Assembly: GCA_013152375.1 (NCBI GenBank)
Contig: JAADGM010000040.1
Span: forward strand, 1-43,702
From: FCB group bacterium
GTDB taxonomy: Bacteria > Fidelibacterota > Marinisomatia > SCGC-AAA003-L08 > JACNLC01
DNA length: 43,702 nucleotides
Direction: 5' to 3'
The notes under the pieces are model-generated. The model searched no databases, was not told the origin of the DNA, and saw only the letters and a list, made by a program, of their open reading frames with translations. Of this stretch, positions 9,652 to 19,551 are shown piece after piece; position 1 is the stretch's first letter, and every line of letters starts with the position of its first letter. A program made the translations under genes and the position numbers.

Positions 9652-11424
9652 TCACCTTGCTTCTGCCAGTGAGGTCAGGTGTTCGACGGTCAGGGCGTGA
9701 TCCGTAAATTCGGCAAGATCTTGTTCCGGAATAAAGGGAACTAACTTATCAGTTCCCATATTAATAATTCTTTCAAAGACTTTCCGAACGACCGGAGCAG
9801 CGGTTGCATTTCCCCAATGATACCCGTATTTTGGGCAGTCCACCGTCACAACGCAGACGTACTGGGGAGCATTTGCAGGGAATATACCGGCAAAGGAGGA
9901 AGTATATTCGCGGTCTGAGTATTTTCCATCAATAAATTTTTGAGCTGTACCGGTCTTCCCGCCTACCAGGTATCCGGGGATTTGCGCATTTGTCCCTGTC
10001 CCAGAATTGACCACGTCCACCAGCATGGTCATGATCTCTTCTGCGGTTTGCTTTTTGATGACCTGTCGAATAACAGCGGGGACAATTTCTTCTGTAGTGC
10101 CATCGGAATAATAACGGTTCCTGATCACATGCGGCTTCAGGAGATATCCGCCGTTTGCAATGACGCAGTAGGCCATTGCCATTTGCAGTGTTGTAGCAGA
10201 CATCTCCTGCCCCATGGCCACCGAAGCAGCTGAATAGTCCGTCCATTCGGAATAGGGTTTTAGACACCCGGGCGATTCGTAGGGCAGTGAAATTCCGGTA
10301 GGAATGCCAAATCCGAAATTTCTGGCATATTTATAAATCAGAGCCGGTCCGATATCGCTGGCTATTTTACTCATCCCAATATTGCTGGAGTTTGAGAGGA
10401 TTTCGGCAACTGTCAAATATCCATGCTGCTTGTGATCGTGCAGCACCCGGTTCGGCAGGTTATAGGTTCCATTTTCACAAAAATACATCTTCCACGGTGT
10501 GATCATCCCCGAATCCAACGCAGCGGCCAGAGCAACGATTTTAAAAGTTGAGCCCGGCTCATAACAGGTGCTGATCACATCATTGACCTGGTTGCCCAGA
10601 GGGTAATCCTGGTATTGATTCAAATTAAATCCCGGAACGGTTGCCATGGCCAGGACCTCACCGGTAAAAGGATCAAGAATGACTCCGTTAGCCGAAGCTG
10701 CTTCGGTTTTTTCCTGAGCCCTTGAGAGTTCATCATATAAAATAGATTGCAGTTCAATATCTATTGTCAATTGGAGATTCGCCCCATTTTGCAACGAGGG
10801 TAGTTCTTTGTACAAAGAGGATGTTAAAGTCCCCCTCCCATCTCGCTGAAAAATCTGTTGTGTCTCATTGCCGGCAAGAAAAGATTCCAATGCACTCTCC
10901 ATACCGATAACACCTTTCCCGTTTGCCTGAGTAAATCCGATGACCTGAGAGACTATCTCCGGATAGGGATAATATCGTTCAACAGAATTATCCTGATTGA
11001 GTCCCTTTATCGGCATTGCTTTCAGAATTCTCATACAGTTCGGTTCGAGAATATCCCTGGCCAGCGGTATGTATTTTTTTCCCGGCACCAGCAGGTTCCG
11101 GTAGAACGACTCATCTTTTCCAAATGTGTCTGCAAAAAGGGAAATGATCTCATCTTCATTTTCAAGGGGACTCTGAGTATTTACCCAGAATGTATACCGG
11201 GATATGTTCTGTGTGAGAAGGTTAAAATTGCGGTCAAGGATGACACCCCTGCTGCCCTTCACTGTCGTATTAAAACTGCTCCTGTTTTCAGCAATCTTTT
11301 TTAAATCGGAATGCTGCAGTATCTGAATATCAAAAAGATGAACAATCAAGACAAGAAATATCAACATTATAAGCCCGCTGATAACATCAATGCGAGCTCG
11401 GTATTTGTCAAAGCTCCCTTTCAT
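9652..11424 (-). CDS. ftsI: peptidoglycan D,D-transpeptidase FtsI / PBP3-type class B PBP
   Basis: 590 aa; N-terminal TM, dimerisation domain, EPGSTFKIVALAAAL (SxxK), SSNIGMSK (SxN), GGKTGTAQKF (KTG). Confidence 0.94.
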   Translation of the reverse strand: MKGSFDKYRARIDVISGLIMLIFLVLIVHLFDIQILQHSDLKKIAENRSSFNTTVKGSRGVILDRNFNLLTQNISRYTFWVNTQSPLENEDEIISLFADTFGKDESFYRNLLVPGKKYIPLARDILEPNCMRILKAMPIKGLNQDNSVERYYPYPEIVSQVIGFTQANGKGVIGMESALESFLAGNETQQIFQRDGRGTLTSSLYKELPSLQNGANLQLTIDIELQSILYDELSRAQEKTEAASANGVILDPFTGEVLAMATVPGFNLNQYQDYPLGNQVNDVISTCYEPGSTFKIVALAAALDSGMITPWKMYFCENGTYNLPNRVLHDHKQHGYLTVAEILSNSSNIGMSKIASDIGPALIYKYARNFGFGIPTGISLPYESPGCLKPYSEWTDYSAASVAMGQEMSATTLQMAMAYCVIANGGYLLKPHVIRNRYYSDGTTEEIVPAVIRQVIKKQTAEEIMTMLVDVVNSGTGTNAQIPGYLVGGKTGTAQKFIDGKYSDREYTSSFAGIFPANAPQYVCVVTVDCPKYGYHWGNATAAPVVRKVFERIINMGTDKLVPFIPEQDLAEFTDHALTVEHLTSLAEAR

Positions 11425-11723
11425 CGGGTTTTGTCCTTAACTACAATTACCGGTTCAGGGCGGGGCTGCACCATGACAAATCTTTCAGCAGCCAGCCTGC
11501 TGATCCGTGAATTACTCGTCAGATTCGCAAGATGGCTGGTCAACAGCTTACGGTCATTTTCCAGGCTTATCTTTTCTTTTCGGATCCGGTCAAGATATTT
11601 ACCTGTGATCAGGCATTCATTTTTAACCCATACAATGGTCAAGAAATAAAGCGTAAGACCGATGATCCCGATTACAAAGCCGCTCAACTGATTCAACTGT
11701 GTTTTTTTTCTCTTTTTTGCCAT
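11421..11723 (-). CDS. ftsL: FtsL-like small division protein
   Basis: 100 aa single-TM protein with coiled-coil-like C-terminus between rsmH and ftsI; call is mainly synteny plus topology. Confidence 0.65.
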   Translation of the reverse strand: MAKKRKKTQLNQLSGFVIGIIGLTLYFLTIVWVKNECLITGKYLDRIRKEKISLENDRKLLTSHLANLTSNSRISRLAAERFVMVQPRPEPVIVVKDKTR

Positions 11724-11725
11724 GG

Positions 11726-12664
11726 TTAGATTCTTTCGGCAACTCTCAGTTTTGCACTTCGGGACCGACTGTTCAATTTGATTTCGTCCTGAGTTGGGAG
11801 AATAGGCTTGCGGGTAATAATTTTAAGTCTGGGGACAACGTTGCACACACATTTTGGCAACTCCGGAGGACAAATACAGGTCAGTGTATTTGTTTTGAAA
11901 AACTGCTTAACAATCCGGTCCTCCAGGGAGTGGAAGGTGATGACGGCGATTCTTCCACCGGTGGCAAGATGGGACAGAATGGATTCCAGTACAACTTGTA
12001 ATGCCTTTAGTTCATCATTTAGCGCGATTCGAATTGCCTGAAAAACACGAGCAACTGATTTCAATTGACTTTTACCGAAGATTACCGAAATAATAGCGTT
12101 TTTCAAATCGAAGGTTGTATTCATCTCTCCCTTACCAGCCTTTTCGACGATGGCTGTAGCTATTTTCTTGTGAAAGCGCTCTTCTCCATAATCTCTGAGT
12201 ACCCGAGCTAATTCAGTTGCGGAGATTTGCTTTAAATACTCTGCTGCCGAGATGCCGGTGGATCTGTCGAAGCGCATATCCAGCGGACCTTCTTTCTGAA
12301 AGGAAAACCCCCGGTCTGCATCATCAATATTAATCGATGAAATCCCAAGATCCAGCAGAACTCCGCTTAGAAGATGATCTCGTCTTTCATGCAGTACTTT
12401 TGGAAAATCTTTGTAGTTCAGTTGATACAAGGAGAAACGCTCTCTGCAATATTTCTCGGACAGGAATTTCTCCGTAAATTCCAAAGCGGATGCATCTCTG
12501 TCAAGCCCAATGAGAAAACCACCACCAGTTAACCTGGAAAGCAATTCCGAAGCATGCCCCCCATATCCCACCGTTCCGTCTAAATAAATTCCCGAAGGAT
12601 CTGTAAGCAATAAAGAAACAACTTCTTTGACCATCACCGGAATATGCGGTGGGTTCTCCGTCAT
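11726..12664 (-). CDS. rsmH: 16S rRNA (cytosine(1402)-N(4))-methyltransferase
   Basis: 312 aa; HIPVMVKEVVSLL, DGTVGYGGHASELL, GLDRD, VLLDLGISS, FHSLEDRIVKQFF motifs. Confidence 0.96.
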   Translation of the reverse strand: MTENPPHIPVMVKEVVSLLLTDPSGIYLDGTVGYGGHASELLSRLTGGGFLIGLDRDASALEFTEKFLSEKYCRERFSLYQLNYKDFPKVLHERRDHLLSGVLLDLGISSINIDDADRGFSFQKEGPLDMRFDRSTGISAAEYLKQISATELARVLRDYGEERFHKKIATAIVEKAGKGEMNTTFDLKNAIISVIFGKSQLKSVARVFQAIRIALNDELKALQVVLESILSHLATGGRIAVITFHSLEDRIVKQFFKTNTLTCICPPELPKCVCNVVPRLKIITRKPILPTQDEIKLNSRSRSAKLRVAERI

Positions 12665-13131
12665 CAGAAGTTGATATTGTTTGCTAATTCCTCAAAATCT
12701 ATTGGGTCCGTCTCTTCAACTTCCCGTTCATGTTTCTCCAGTTCCACCGGATCCCAGATTTCAATTTTCTTGATCATGCCAATTATATTGGCGTTCTTTT
12801 TGATATTGGCATAAGAGAGCAGGCTTTCCGGTATCTGGATCCGTCCCTGAGAATCATATTTTACAGTTACGGCATGTCGGACGATTTTACGGGTAAACTC
12901 CCTATTCCCTTTGCGGATCGAGCTTAGACTTCTCAGTTGGCTTTCTACTTGTTTCCATTCATCCAAAGGATAAAGTACGATGCAGCGGTCGAATCCCCTC
13001 GTCACAACAAACATGCAATTGTTAATGGGATTCAATGCCTTTCTAAACTTGGATGGAATGTTCAGTCTTCCCTTGGAATCAATGGAATAGTGATACTCCC
13101 CCGTGAATGATATTTGTAGAACCTGATCCAT
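12664..13131 (-). CDS. mraZ: transcriptional regulator MraZ
   Basis: 155 aa; two SpoVT/AbrB-like repeats (GEYHYSIDSKGRLNIPSKFR; VKYDSQGRIQIPESLL); first gene of the dcw cluster. Confidence 0.93.
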   Translation of the reverse strand: MDQVLQISFTGEYHYSIDSKGRLNIPSKFRKALNPINNCMFVVTRGFDRCIVLYPLDEWKQVESQLRSLSSIRKGNREFTRKIVRHAVTVKYDSQGRIQIPESLLSYANIKKNANIIGMIKKIEIWDPVELEKHEREVEETDPIDFEELANNINF

Positions 13132-13167
13132 ATATCGCTATGAAGTCTCCGAATTTTAGGGATATTT

Positions 13168-13203
13168 ACCCACTTCTCACCATAATCTTATTAAAACTAC
13201 CCA
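13168..13203 (-). promoter_or_regulatory. candidate MraZ-box repeats upstream of mraZ
   Basis: Minus strand reads TGTGGGTAGTTTTAATAAGATTATGGTGAGAAGTGGGTAAA. TGGTG-N5-TGGGT matches the TGGGN-N5-TGGGN pattern of MraZ boxes; a third TGGGT lies about three helical turns upstream. Confidence 0.5.
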
Positions 13204-13294
13204 CAATGAGGCAAGAAAAATGTTCAGAATTTTCGTTCTCCCCCATAATTGGGGACAACCTGGATCAGTTATACAAGTGGAGGAAGGTAGTCGG

Positions 13295-14197
13295 CTAGTG
13301 CCTGAAGGATTCTACGGAAAGGGAACCGTCCGTTACAATAGAAGCCCGTATAGCCACATCGTCATGACCAAGATATTGATCGTCTGAAAGGTTCACACCG
13401 TTGACGCTCGCATCTATGTGCCGGGCGCTCCATAGATCGAACCGGAGAGTATCGGAAAAATCAAACTGTTTAACCTCACCTGCCGACATTACCGCATTGA
13501 ATAGAGATCTTCGGGGTGTTGAAACGTGGACCTTAGTTTTTGTCAAAGCAGTCAACACAAAATGGTATGGAGGCGTTATTGGCAACTTTGTCGCATTCGT
13601 ACTGATTGCTTTAGTAGGGCTGTAAACGATGGATTCCGTCCGCTCCGCAGCCGGGGGGAGAACGCTGAAAACCAGTGTGTCCCGTTTTGCGGGGGTAAGT
13701 TCTTCTGCGGAAGCTTCTTCTGCAGGCTGTGTCTGTACAGGGACGGGGCTGATCACTGACTTTTGCTCTTCGAGCAACGAAATAACGAATTTGATCATGA
13801 TAAATAAGGCGATGATGGCGATTACGCCATAGACGATCTTTTTTCGCAGATGGAACGGTGGCGTTTCATCCACGGCTAATTGGGGTTCGGCAGAGTCGGT
13901 TGTTTCGGCGGGCTGAATTTTCAACTCCATCTTTTCTGCAATTTTTCCGGTTGTATATAGCTCATAATCTTCAAGAACCTTAACCGGGTCGGCGCCGATC
14001 TCGATTGCGTACGACCTGAGAAATAATCTCATATAGACTGTGGGCAGAACCGAAAATTCCCCTTTCTCAATACTCTCAAAATACCTCGGATTAATATTCG
14101 TGCGTTCTGAAATTTCCGAAAGTTCTATTTTTTGGGATTCTCTAAGTTGCCTTAATTCTTTAAAAAATTGTTCCGTCATATCTTCCTGCCTGTTCAA
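13295..14197 (-). CDS. RodZ-like HTH transmembrane protein (HTH_25 + DUF4115-type C-terminus)
   Basis: 300 aa; N-terminal HTH (LRQLRESQKIELSEISERTNINPRYFESIEKGEFSVLPTVYMRLFLRSYA), one TM (IVYGVIAIIALFIMIKFVISLL), C-terminal beta domain. Alternative ATG start at about 14179 (MTEQFF), preceded by AGGAAG. Confidence 0.85.
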   Translation of the reverse strand: MNRQEDMTEQFFKELRQLRESQKIELSEISERTNINPRYFESIEKGEFSVLPTVYMRLFLRSYAIEIGADPVKVLEDYELYTTGKIAEKMELKIQPAETTDSAEPQLAVDETPPFHLRKKIVYGVIAIIALFIMIKFVISLLEEQKSVISPVPVQTQPAEEASAEELTPAKRDTLVFSVLPPAAERTESIVYSPTKAISTNATKLPITPPYHFVLTALTKTKVHVSTPRRSLFNAVMSAGEVKQFDFSDTLRFDLWSARHIDASVNGVNLSDDQYLGHDDVAIRASIVTDGSLSVESFRH

Positions 14198-14209
14198 TGA
14201 TGCATTTTA

Positions 14210-14815
14210 TTATAGTGACCTATGGGGAAATTTAGAATGAAATTCCAGTTTAAGTGTTAAATCTTTGACCGTTTTGTAAAACTTGTAAATCGGGAATCCG
14301 ACAACATTATTATAACACCCGCATATTCTGCTTACAAAGACAGCGCTGAAATCCTGGATACCATAACTCCCCGCTTTATCGAAAGGGGCAAAATTTTCGA
14401 TGTAATGTCGAATTTCATTTTTGTCAATTTTCCGAAAAGTGACATCTGTTTTTTCTGAAAATGTACAATCCACCTTCATATCAGGGGATTGAAGAGAAAC
14501 GCCCGTATAGACCTGATGCGTGTGTCCGCTGAGACGTTCGAGCATGGCGCCTGCTTCAGCCATATCAGCCGGCTTTTCCAGTATCTCACCATTCAGCAGA
14601 ACGATTGTATCAGCGCCTATCGTCAAGGCCCCCGGAGAAGTGTTTGCCACGGAAAGGGCCTTAAGTCTGGCCAACTCCATGCAATACTCTACAGGTTTTT
14701 CACCGGGAAAATACAAAGATTCATCAAGAACCGGACGGATCACGTCAAAGGTCAATCCGATTTGTCCCAACAACTGCTTTCTTCTTGGGCTTTTAGAGGC
14801 AAGGATCAACTGCAT
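14210..14815 (-). CDS. maf: Maf-family nucleoside triphosphate pyrophosphatase
   Basis: 201 aa; MQLILASKSPRRKQLLGQIG, TIGADTIVLLNGEILEKP, SGHTHQVYTGV, DKAGSYGIQ motifs. Confidence 0.94.
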   Translation of the reverse strand: MQLILASKSPRRKQLLGQIGLTFDVIRPVLDESLYFPGEKPVEYCMELARLKALSVANTSPGALTIGADTIVLLNGEILEKPADMAEAGAMLERLSGHTHQVYTGVSLQSPDMKVDCTFSEKTDVTFRKIDKNEIRHYIENFAPFDKAGSYGIQDFSAVFVSRICGCYNNVVGFPIYKFYKTVKDLTLKLEFHSKFPHRSL

Positions 14816-14849
14816 TTTAATTCCGACGCTTTATTACCACTGGAAATTA

Positions 14850-17030
14850 TTACTTTATCCTGGCCAGTTTATTAATTGTCTCGAAGACTTCACCGCCTGG
14901 AGAAACCGCTTTTAATCTGTAAAAATAGGCTCCGTTGGCAATAGTTGATGAGGATTGGTCTTTCCCGTTCCAATAGATGGCATGATATCCGCTTTCCAGC
15001 GATCCGGCGGACAGGGTTACAATCTTCTGGCCTCCAATACTAAAGACTGAAATTGATACGGTTGCCGGTTCAGAAAGTGTAAAAGTAAAATAAGTATCTT
15101 CTTTGAAAGGATTTGGATAATTGAAAATCTTCTCTGCCGTAAATTGACCGGCTCCCGAAAAATATAATTCAAAGGTCGATTGTGTTTTGTTATTAACATT
15201 GTCCCAGGCTTCTATGATCAGATCGTGATACCCGGGTTCAACTATAGCAAGACTTAATCCGGTATGACCGTCGGTTGCCGAATAATATTCAAAAAAGGGT
15301 ATCAAACTTGTTGATTCCGGCTGATCATCCAACCAGTACCGCAATCCGTGTCCCATTGCATCCATTAGGTTTATGCCGCTTTCATCCGTAAAGACAATGT
15401 CAAGCTCATACGGCGGAAAGAGAACCCCCCCCGGCCGCACAATTGCATCACTACTGCTCACGGTGATCACGGGACCGGTGTTATCTGAAATCTCGGCAGA
15501 TGATTCCGCAATGGGAATGGAAGCCCAATTATCCACTACCGTAGTAAGCTCTGACTCCAAACTATCATTCACTCTGTCCGAATAAACGGAAATACTCCCT
15601 GTACAGGTATCGCAAAACTGAATGTCTATGGGAATAATGATCTGAGCCTGATCCGACATGAACCCTTGATAAATAATATCCCCCGGGAGTTTGTAGAATA
15701 AAAAGTCCGTTGGGTTGTTTTCAGGGAATCCCCGCATGATATCTTTTTCCGGTCCCTTGATGATGAGGTAGTTATTGAATTGGGCATAGGTCTGTGTCAG
15801 CTGTATCTCCATGGGCTCAAGGATCCGCAGTGTATCTGAAGAAGCCGGTAAATCAATGATGGTTGTCATTCGGGGAAAAGGCAAACGCATGGCGGGATCT
15901 CCCAGCAGATGAAACAGATGTTCGTAAGGACCGTCATTTTTAATGAAACTCACCAGTTCACCGATACGGAAGTCGTTTTCGTTATTCACAAATTCCTGAA
16001 TGGTCCCGAAAAAATTATCGAGATAACTGTAATTGCTCGAGGGTTGAATATCCCGTGATGCTGCAACGAGAGCGATTGCGCCATCCGGCTTTAACAGCAG
16101 CGCTTCGGACATGGCGTCTTTACCATCATACCAGCCGAATTTACAGGTACCCACTACCCAGATGGCATTTACCGGATCATGTATCTGCTGAAGATCACGG
16201 TCCATGTCGATTATTTTCTCATCCGCCAGGGTTGTCGGACTGCCGTGCCCGATGTAATTCAGCATCGCAACCCCTGAGTTTATGGTTGCCAGGGCATCGG
16301 CAGTCATATCCGGTTGAAGCAGCCATCCCGGACCGGGTTGTGGCGTATATTCGGTTCCGTAAATGGTCTGAACGTCAAACTGATCTCTCAGGGTCAGATA
16401 CAGAGCATTTGAGTAGGCCACATGCGTCATCTCTATGAGGATATTATTACTGCTCTTGTTGGTGTCATCTGCAAGCAGCATGATCTTATCGCGCCAGTTC
16501 CCGGGAACCGGAGTCAAAATATAATCCCGTAATTTATCTGTATATTGAAGGGCATCTTCAAGATTGTGGACCGGTATTCTGCCGGTCGCCAGCTGGGGGA
16601 TCGCCGTATATTCAACGGCAGAGGTATAAAAATCATCAGAGGGAGAATCTCCTCCAAGTGTATAGATCGGCGGCAGATCATTTTCATCACCGAGCAACAG
16701 GAGAAATCTGAGTTCAGGGGTATTCGCTATTCTGTCCAGTAAATAGGCACGGATCACCATTTCGGTCGGATATCCCCCGTACACTCCACTGACAAGGGTG
16801 TCGATGCTCACAATTTCCGTATTCAGACGATCCGCTTCAGGTACTTCCTGTGAATGGAGCGTACTGATGATCTCGGCCGCCGGCAGCAGGTCATCGGATG
16901 TAAGGATCAGGTATCCAGCTTCGCCGGTACGTCCTGGAATCGAACCTGAAACCATCCCAAACGCCGCTCCGAAAAGACTCCCGGTGATGAGGAAAACCAC
17001 AGTGTAAATTATATTTCTAATGGATTGCAT
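14850..17030 (-). CDS. C25 (gingipain-type) cysteine peptidase with T9SS type A C-terminal sorting domain; PorU-like candidate
   Basis: Signal peptide-like start MQSIRNIIYTVVFLITGSLFGAAFG; catalytic-type His in LNYIGHGSPTTL and Cys in IWVVGTCKFGWYDG; ATGRIPV motif; C-terminus FNYPNPFKEDTYFTFTLSEPATVSISVFSIGGQKI...GYHAIYWNGKDQSSSTIANGAYFYRLKA. Longer ORF start at 17054. Confidence 0.85.
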   Translation of the reverse strand: MQSIRNIIYTVVFLITGSLFGAAFGMVSGSIPGRTGEAGYLILTSDDLLPAAEIISTLHSQEVPEADRLNTEIVSIDTLVSGVYGGYPTEMVIRAYLLDRIANTPELRFLLLLGDENDLPPIYTLGGDSPSDDFYTSAVEYTAIPQLATGRIPVHNLEDALQYTDKLRDYILTPVPGNWRDKIMLLADDTNKSSNNILIEMTHVAYSNALYLTLRDQFDVQTIYGTEYTPQPGPGWLLQPDMTADALATINSGVAMLNYIGHGSPTTLADEKIIDMDRDLQQIHDPVNAIWVVGTCKFGWYDGKDAMSEALLLKPDGAIALVAASRDIQPSSNYSYLDNFFGTIQEFVNNENDFRIGELVSFIKNDGPYEHLFHLLGDPAMRLPFPRMTTIIDLPASSDTLRILEPMEIQLTQTYAQFNNYLIIKGPEKDIMRGFPENNPTDFLFYKLPGDIIYQGFMSDQAQIIIPIDIQFCDTCTGSISVYSDRVNDSLESELTTVVDNWASIPIAESSAEISDNTGPVITVSSSDAIVRPGGVLFPPYELDIVFTDESGINLMDAMGHGLRYWLDDQPESTSLIPFFEYYSATDGHTGLSLAIVEPGYHDLIIEAWDNVNNKTQSTFELYFSGAGQFTAEKIFNYPNPFKEDTYFTFTLSEPATVSISVFSIGGQKIVTLSAGSLESGYHAIYWNGKDQSSSTIANGAYFYRLKAVSPGGEVFETINKLARIK

Positions 17031-17060
17031 TGATTTGAATTTACCGCCTTCCACCGCTGG

Positions 17061-17178
17061 GGATAAATATTTTCTTGCCGTTTATTACTAATTCAAAAAC
17101 CTGTGATTGTTATCCATTATCAATTGTCATTAAATTTTAACACTTTAATTTTATAGAAGTTTTACAAAATATTTATCC
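17061..17178. repeat. perfect 13-bp inverted repeat in the divergent intergenic region
   Basis: GGATAAATATTTT at 17061-17073 and its exact reverse complement AAAATATTTATCC at 17166-17178, between divergently transcribed genes. Confidence 0.75.
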
Positions 17179-17289
17179 GAACGTCAGACGAATTAACGTA
17201 AATCGTTGGCAGAGTTTTAAAAAAAACATAATTAACCTGAATTACGGTTACTAAATCCTATCCAAATAGGACTCGAATTGAAAGGATAC

Positions 17290-19551
17290 ATGATGACATT
17301 TGATTTTGATATGATCAGCACTTATTACAGTGAATTGCCCGGTCGAATTGCACGGGCACGGAAACTCCTCAAGCGCCCTCTTACCTTGACAGAAAAAGTC
17401 CTGTATGCCCATCTTGAAGCAAATCGGGAACAGGACTATAAGCGGGGTGAACATTATGTCGATTTCAATCCCGATCGCGTTGCAATGCAGGATGCCACGG
17501 CCCAGATGGCGTTACTGCAATTTCTCATGGCCGGCAGGAACCGTACAGCTGTCCCCACCACAGTTCATTGTGATCATTTGATACAGGCCAAAGTCGGCGC
17601 CAGGGAAGATCTCTCGACGGCACTGAGCGTTAATAAAGAAGTATATGATTTTCTCTCTTCAGTTTCTCAAAAATATGGTATCGGATTTTGGAAACCGGGA
17701 GCCGGGATTATCCATCAGGTGATTCTTGAAAATTATGCCTTCCCCGGAGGAATGATGATCGGCACTGATTCGCACACAGTTAATGCCGGCGGGCTTGGAA
17801 TGATAGCTATCGGTGTGGGCGGAGCCGATGCCGTGGATGTGATTGCAGGGATGCCGTGGGAGTTGAAATTCCCCCGAATCATCGGTGTGAAGCTGACCGG
17901 TTCCCTCAGTGGCTGGACGGCACCGAAAGATGTTATCCTTCGTCTTGCAGGAATCCTAACGGTTAAAGGCGGAACCGGTTGTATTGTGGAATATTTCGGT
18001 GAAGGAACACATTCAATATCCTGCACTGGCAAGGCTACCATTTGTAATATGGGGGCAGAAATCGGTGCCACAACGTCAATCTTTCCTTTCGATGAGAAAA
18101 TGTCGGCCTATCTGAAGGCCACCGGGAGAACGGACGTTGCAGAAGCAGCCGGGGAAGTTGCCGCACACCTGCAACCCGACCCGGAGATCAACAAAAGACC
18201 TGAAGACTACTTCGACCAGGTCATCGAAATCGATCTTTCCACACTTGAACCCCATCTCAACGGGCCCTTTTCACCTGACAGAGCCTGGCCCATTTCTAAG
18301 TTTGCCGCCGCCGTCAGAGAAAATGATTTCCCTGAGAAAATGGAAGTCGGTCTTATCGGTTCCTGCACAAATTCTTCATACGAGGACCTGGACAGAGCCG
18401 CCTCTCTGGCCCGTCAAGCCTTAGAAAAAAAATTAGAGGTCAAAGCCGAGTTCACCATCACACCCGGATCGGAACAAGTCCGCTACACGATTGACCGCGA
18501 CGGACAGCTCAAGGCCTTTGAGGCAATTGGCGGAAAGGTCCTGGCCAACGCCTGTGGTCCCTGCATCGGTCAATGGGCCAGAGCAGGTGCCGAAAAACAG
18601 GAGAAAAATTCCATCATCACTTCTTTCAACCGGAACTTTGCTAAGCGTGCTGACGGGAACCCGAATACATACGCCTTCGTGGCCTCTCCTGAAATGGTGA
18701 CCGCCATGGCCATTTCAGGCTCAATGACTTTTAATCCGCTGACGGATGCCCTCGAGAACCGGGACGGCGAGAAAGTCCGGCTTGCCCCCCCTATAGGGGA
18801 AGAACTGCCGGTGAACGGGTTTGCTGTTGAGGATCCCGGCTACCAGGCACCCCCGGAAAAGGGAGACGGTATGGAAATTAAAGTAAAACCCGACTCCGAT
18901 CGTTTGCAGTTACTCGAACCTTTCAAGCCCTGGGACGGCAGAGATTTGGAGGGATTGACGTTATTGATCAAAACCAGCGGAAAATGTACTACCGATCATA
19001 TCTCCATGGCCGGGCCCTGGTTAAAATACAGAGGTCATCTTGAAAATATCTCCGGCAATCTGCTGATGGGTGCCGTAAATGCCTTTACCGGCAAGACCAA
19101 TAGTGTGAAGAACCAGCTTACCGGCAAATATGATTCAACACCAAAAGTTGCAAAATATTATCGGGAGAAGGGTATTCAGCAGATCATTGTAGGCGATGAA
19201 AACTACGGTGAGGGCTCTTCCAGAGAACATGCTGCCATGGAACCCCGCTTTGTCGGTGTTCGTGCCGTGGTCGTGAAATCATTTGCCCGGATCCACGAAA
19301 CAAATCTGAAAAAACAGGGAATTCTTGCACTCACGTTCCTTGAAAAAGCTGATTATGATAAGATCAAAGAAGATGATAAAATTGACATCGCGGATCTCGG
19401 AGGTTTTGCTCCCGGCGTACCTCTGACGCTTGTCCTGCACCACAGCGATGGAACGGTTGAAAAATTCAAAGTCTCTCATTCCTTCAATGATAAACAGATT
19501 GACTGGTTTAAAGCCGGCAGCGCTTTGAATTTAATTGCCCGGCAGAGTTAA
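17290..19551 (+). CDS. acn: aconitate hydratase, mitochondrial-type
   Basis: About 750 aa; [35 protein letters not shown] Fe-S cysteines, [16 protein letters not shown]-like AAAGGA before ATGATG. Confidence 0.95.
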   Translation: MMTFDFDMISTYYSELPGRIARARKLLKRPLTLTEKVLYAHLEANREQDYKRGEHYVDFNPDRVAMQDATAQMALLQFLMAGRNRTAVPTTVHCDHLIQAKVGAREDLSTALSVNKEVYDFLSSVSQKYGIGFWKPGAGIIHQVILENYAFPGGMMIGTDSHTVNAGGLGMIAIGVGGADAVDVIAGMPWELKFPRIIGVKLTGSLSGWTAPKDVILRLAGILTVKGGTGCIVEYFGEGTHSISCTGKATICNMGAEIGATTSIFPFDEKMSAYLKATGRTDVAEAAGEVAAHLQPDPEINKRPEDYFDQVIEIDLSTLEPHLNGPFSPDRAWPISKFAAAVRENDFPEKMEVGLIGSCTNSSYEDLDRAASLARQALEKKLEVKAEFTITPGSEQVRYTIDRDGQLKAFEAIGGKVLANACGPCIGQWARAGAEKQEKNSIITSFNRNFAKRADGNPNTYAFVASPEMVTAMAISGSMTFNPLTDALENRDGEKVRLAPPIGEELPVNGFAVEDPGYQAPPEKGDGMEIKVKPDSDRLQLLEPFKPWDGRDLEGLTLLIKTSGKCTTDHISMAGPWLKYRGHLENISGNLLMGAVNAFTGKTNSVKNQLTGKYDSTPKVAKYYREKGIQQIIVGDENYGEGSSREHAAMEPRFVGVRAVVVKSFARIHETNLKKQGILALTFLEKADYDKIKEDDKIDIADLGGFAPGVPLTLVLHHSDGTVEKFKVSHSFNDKQIDWFKAGSALNLIARQS

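Noticed and set aside
10858-11304. 148-aa plus-strand ORF opposite ftsI
   Set aside because: Antisense shadow of a conserved PBP gene; composition does not suggest a real protein.
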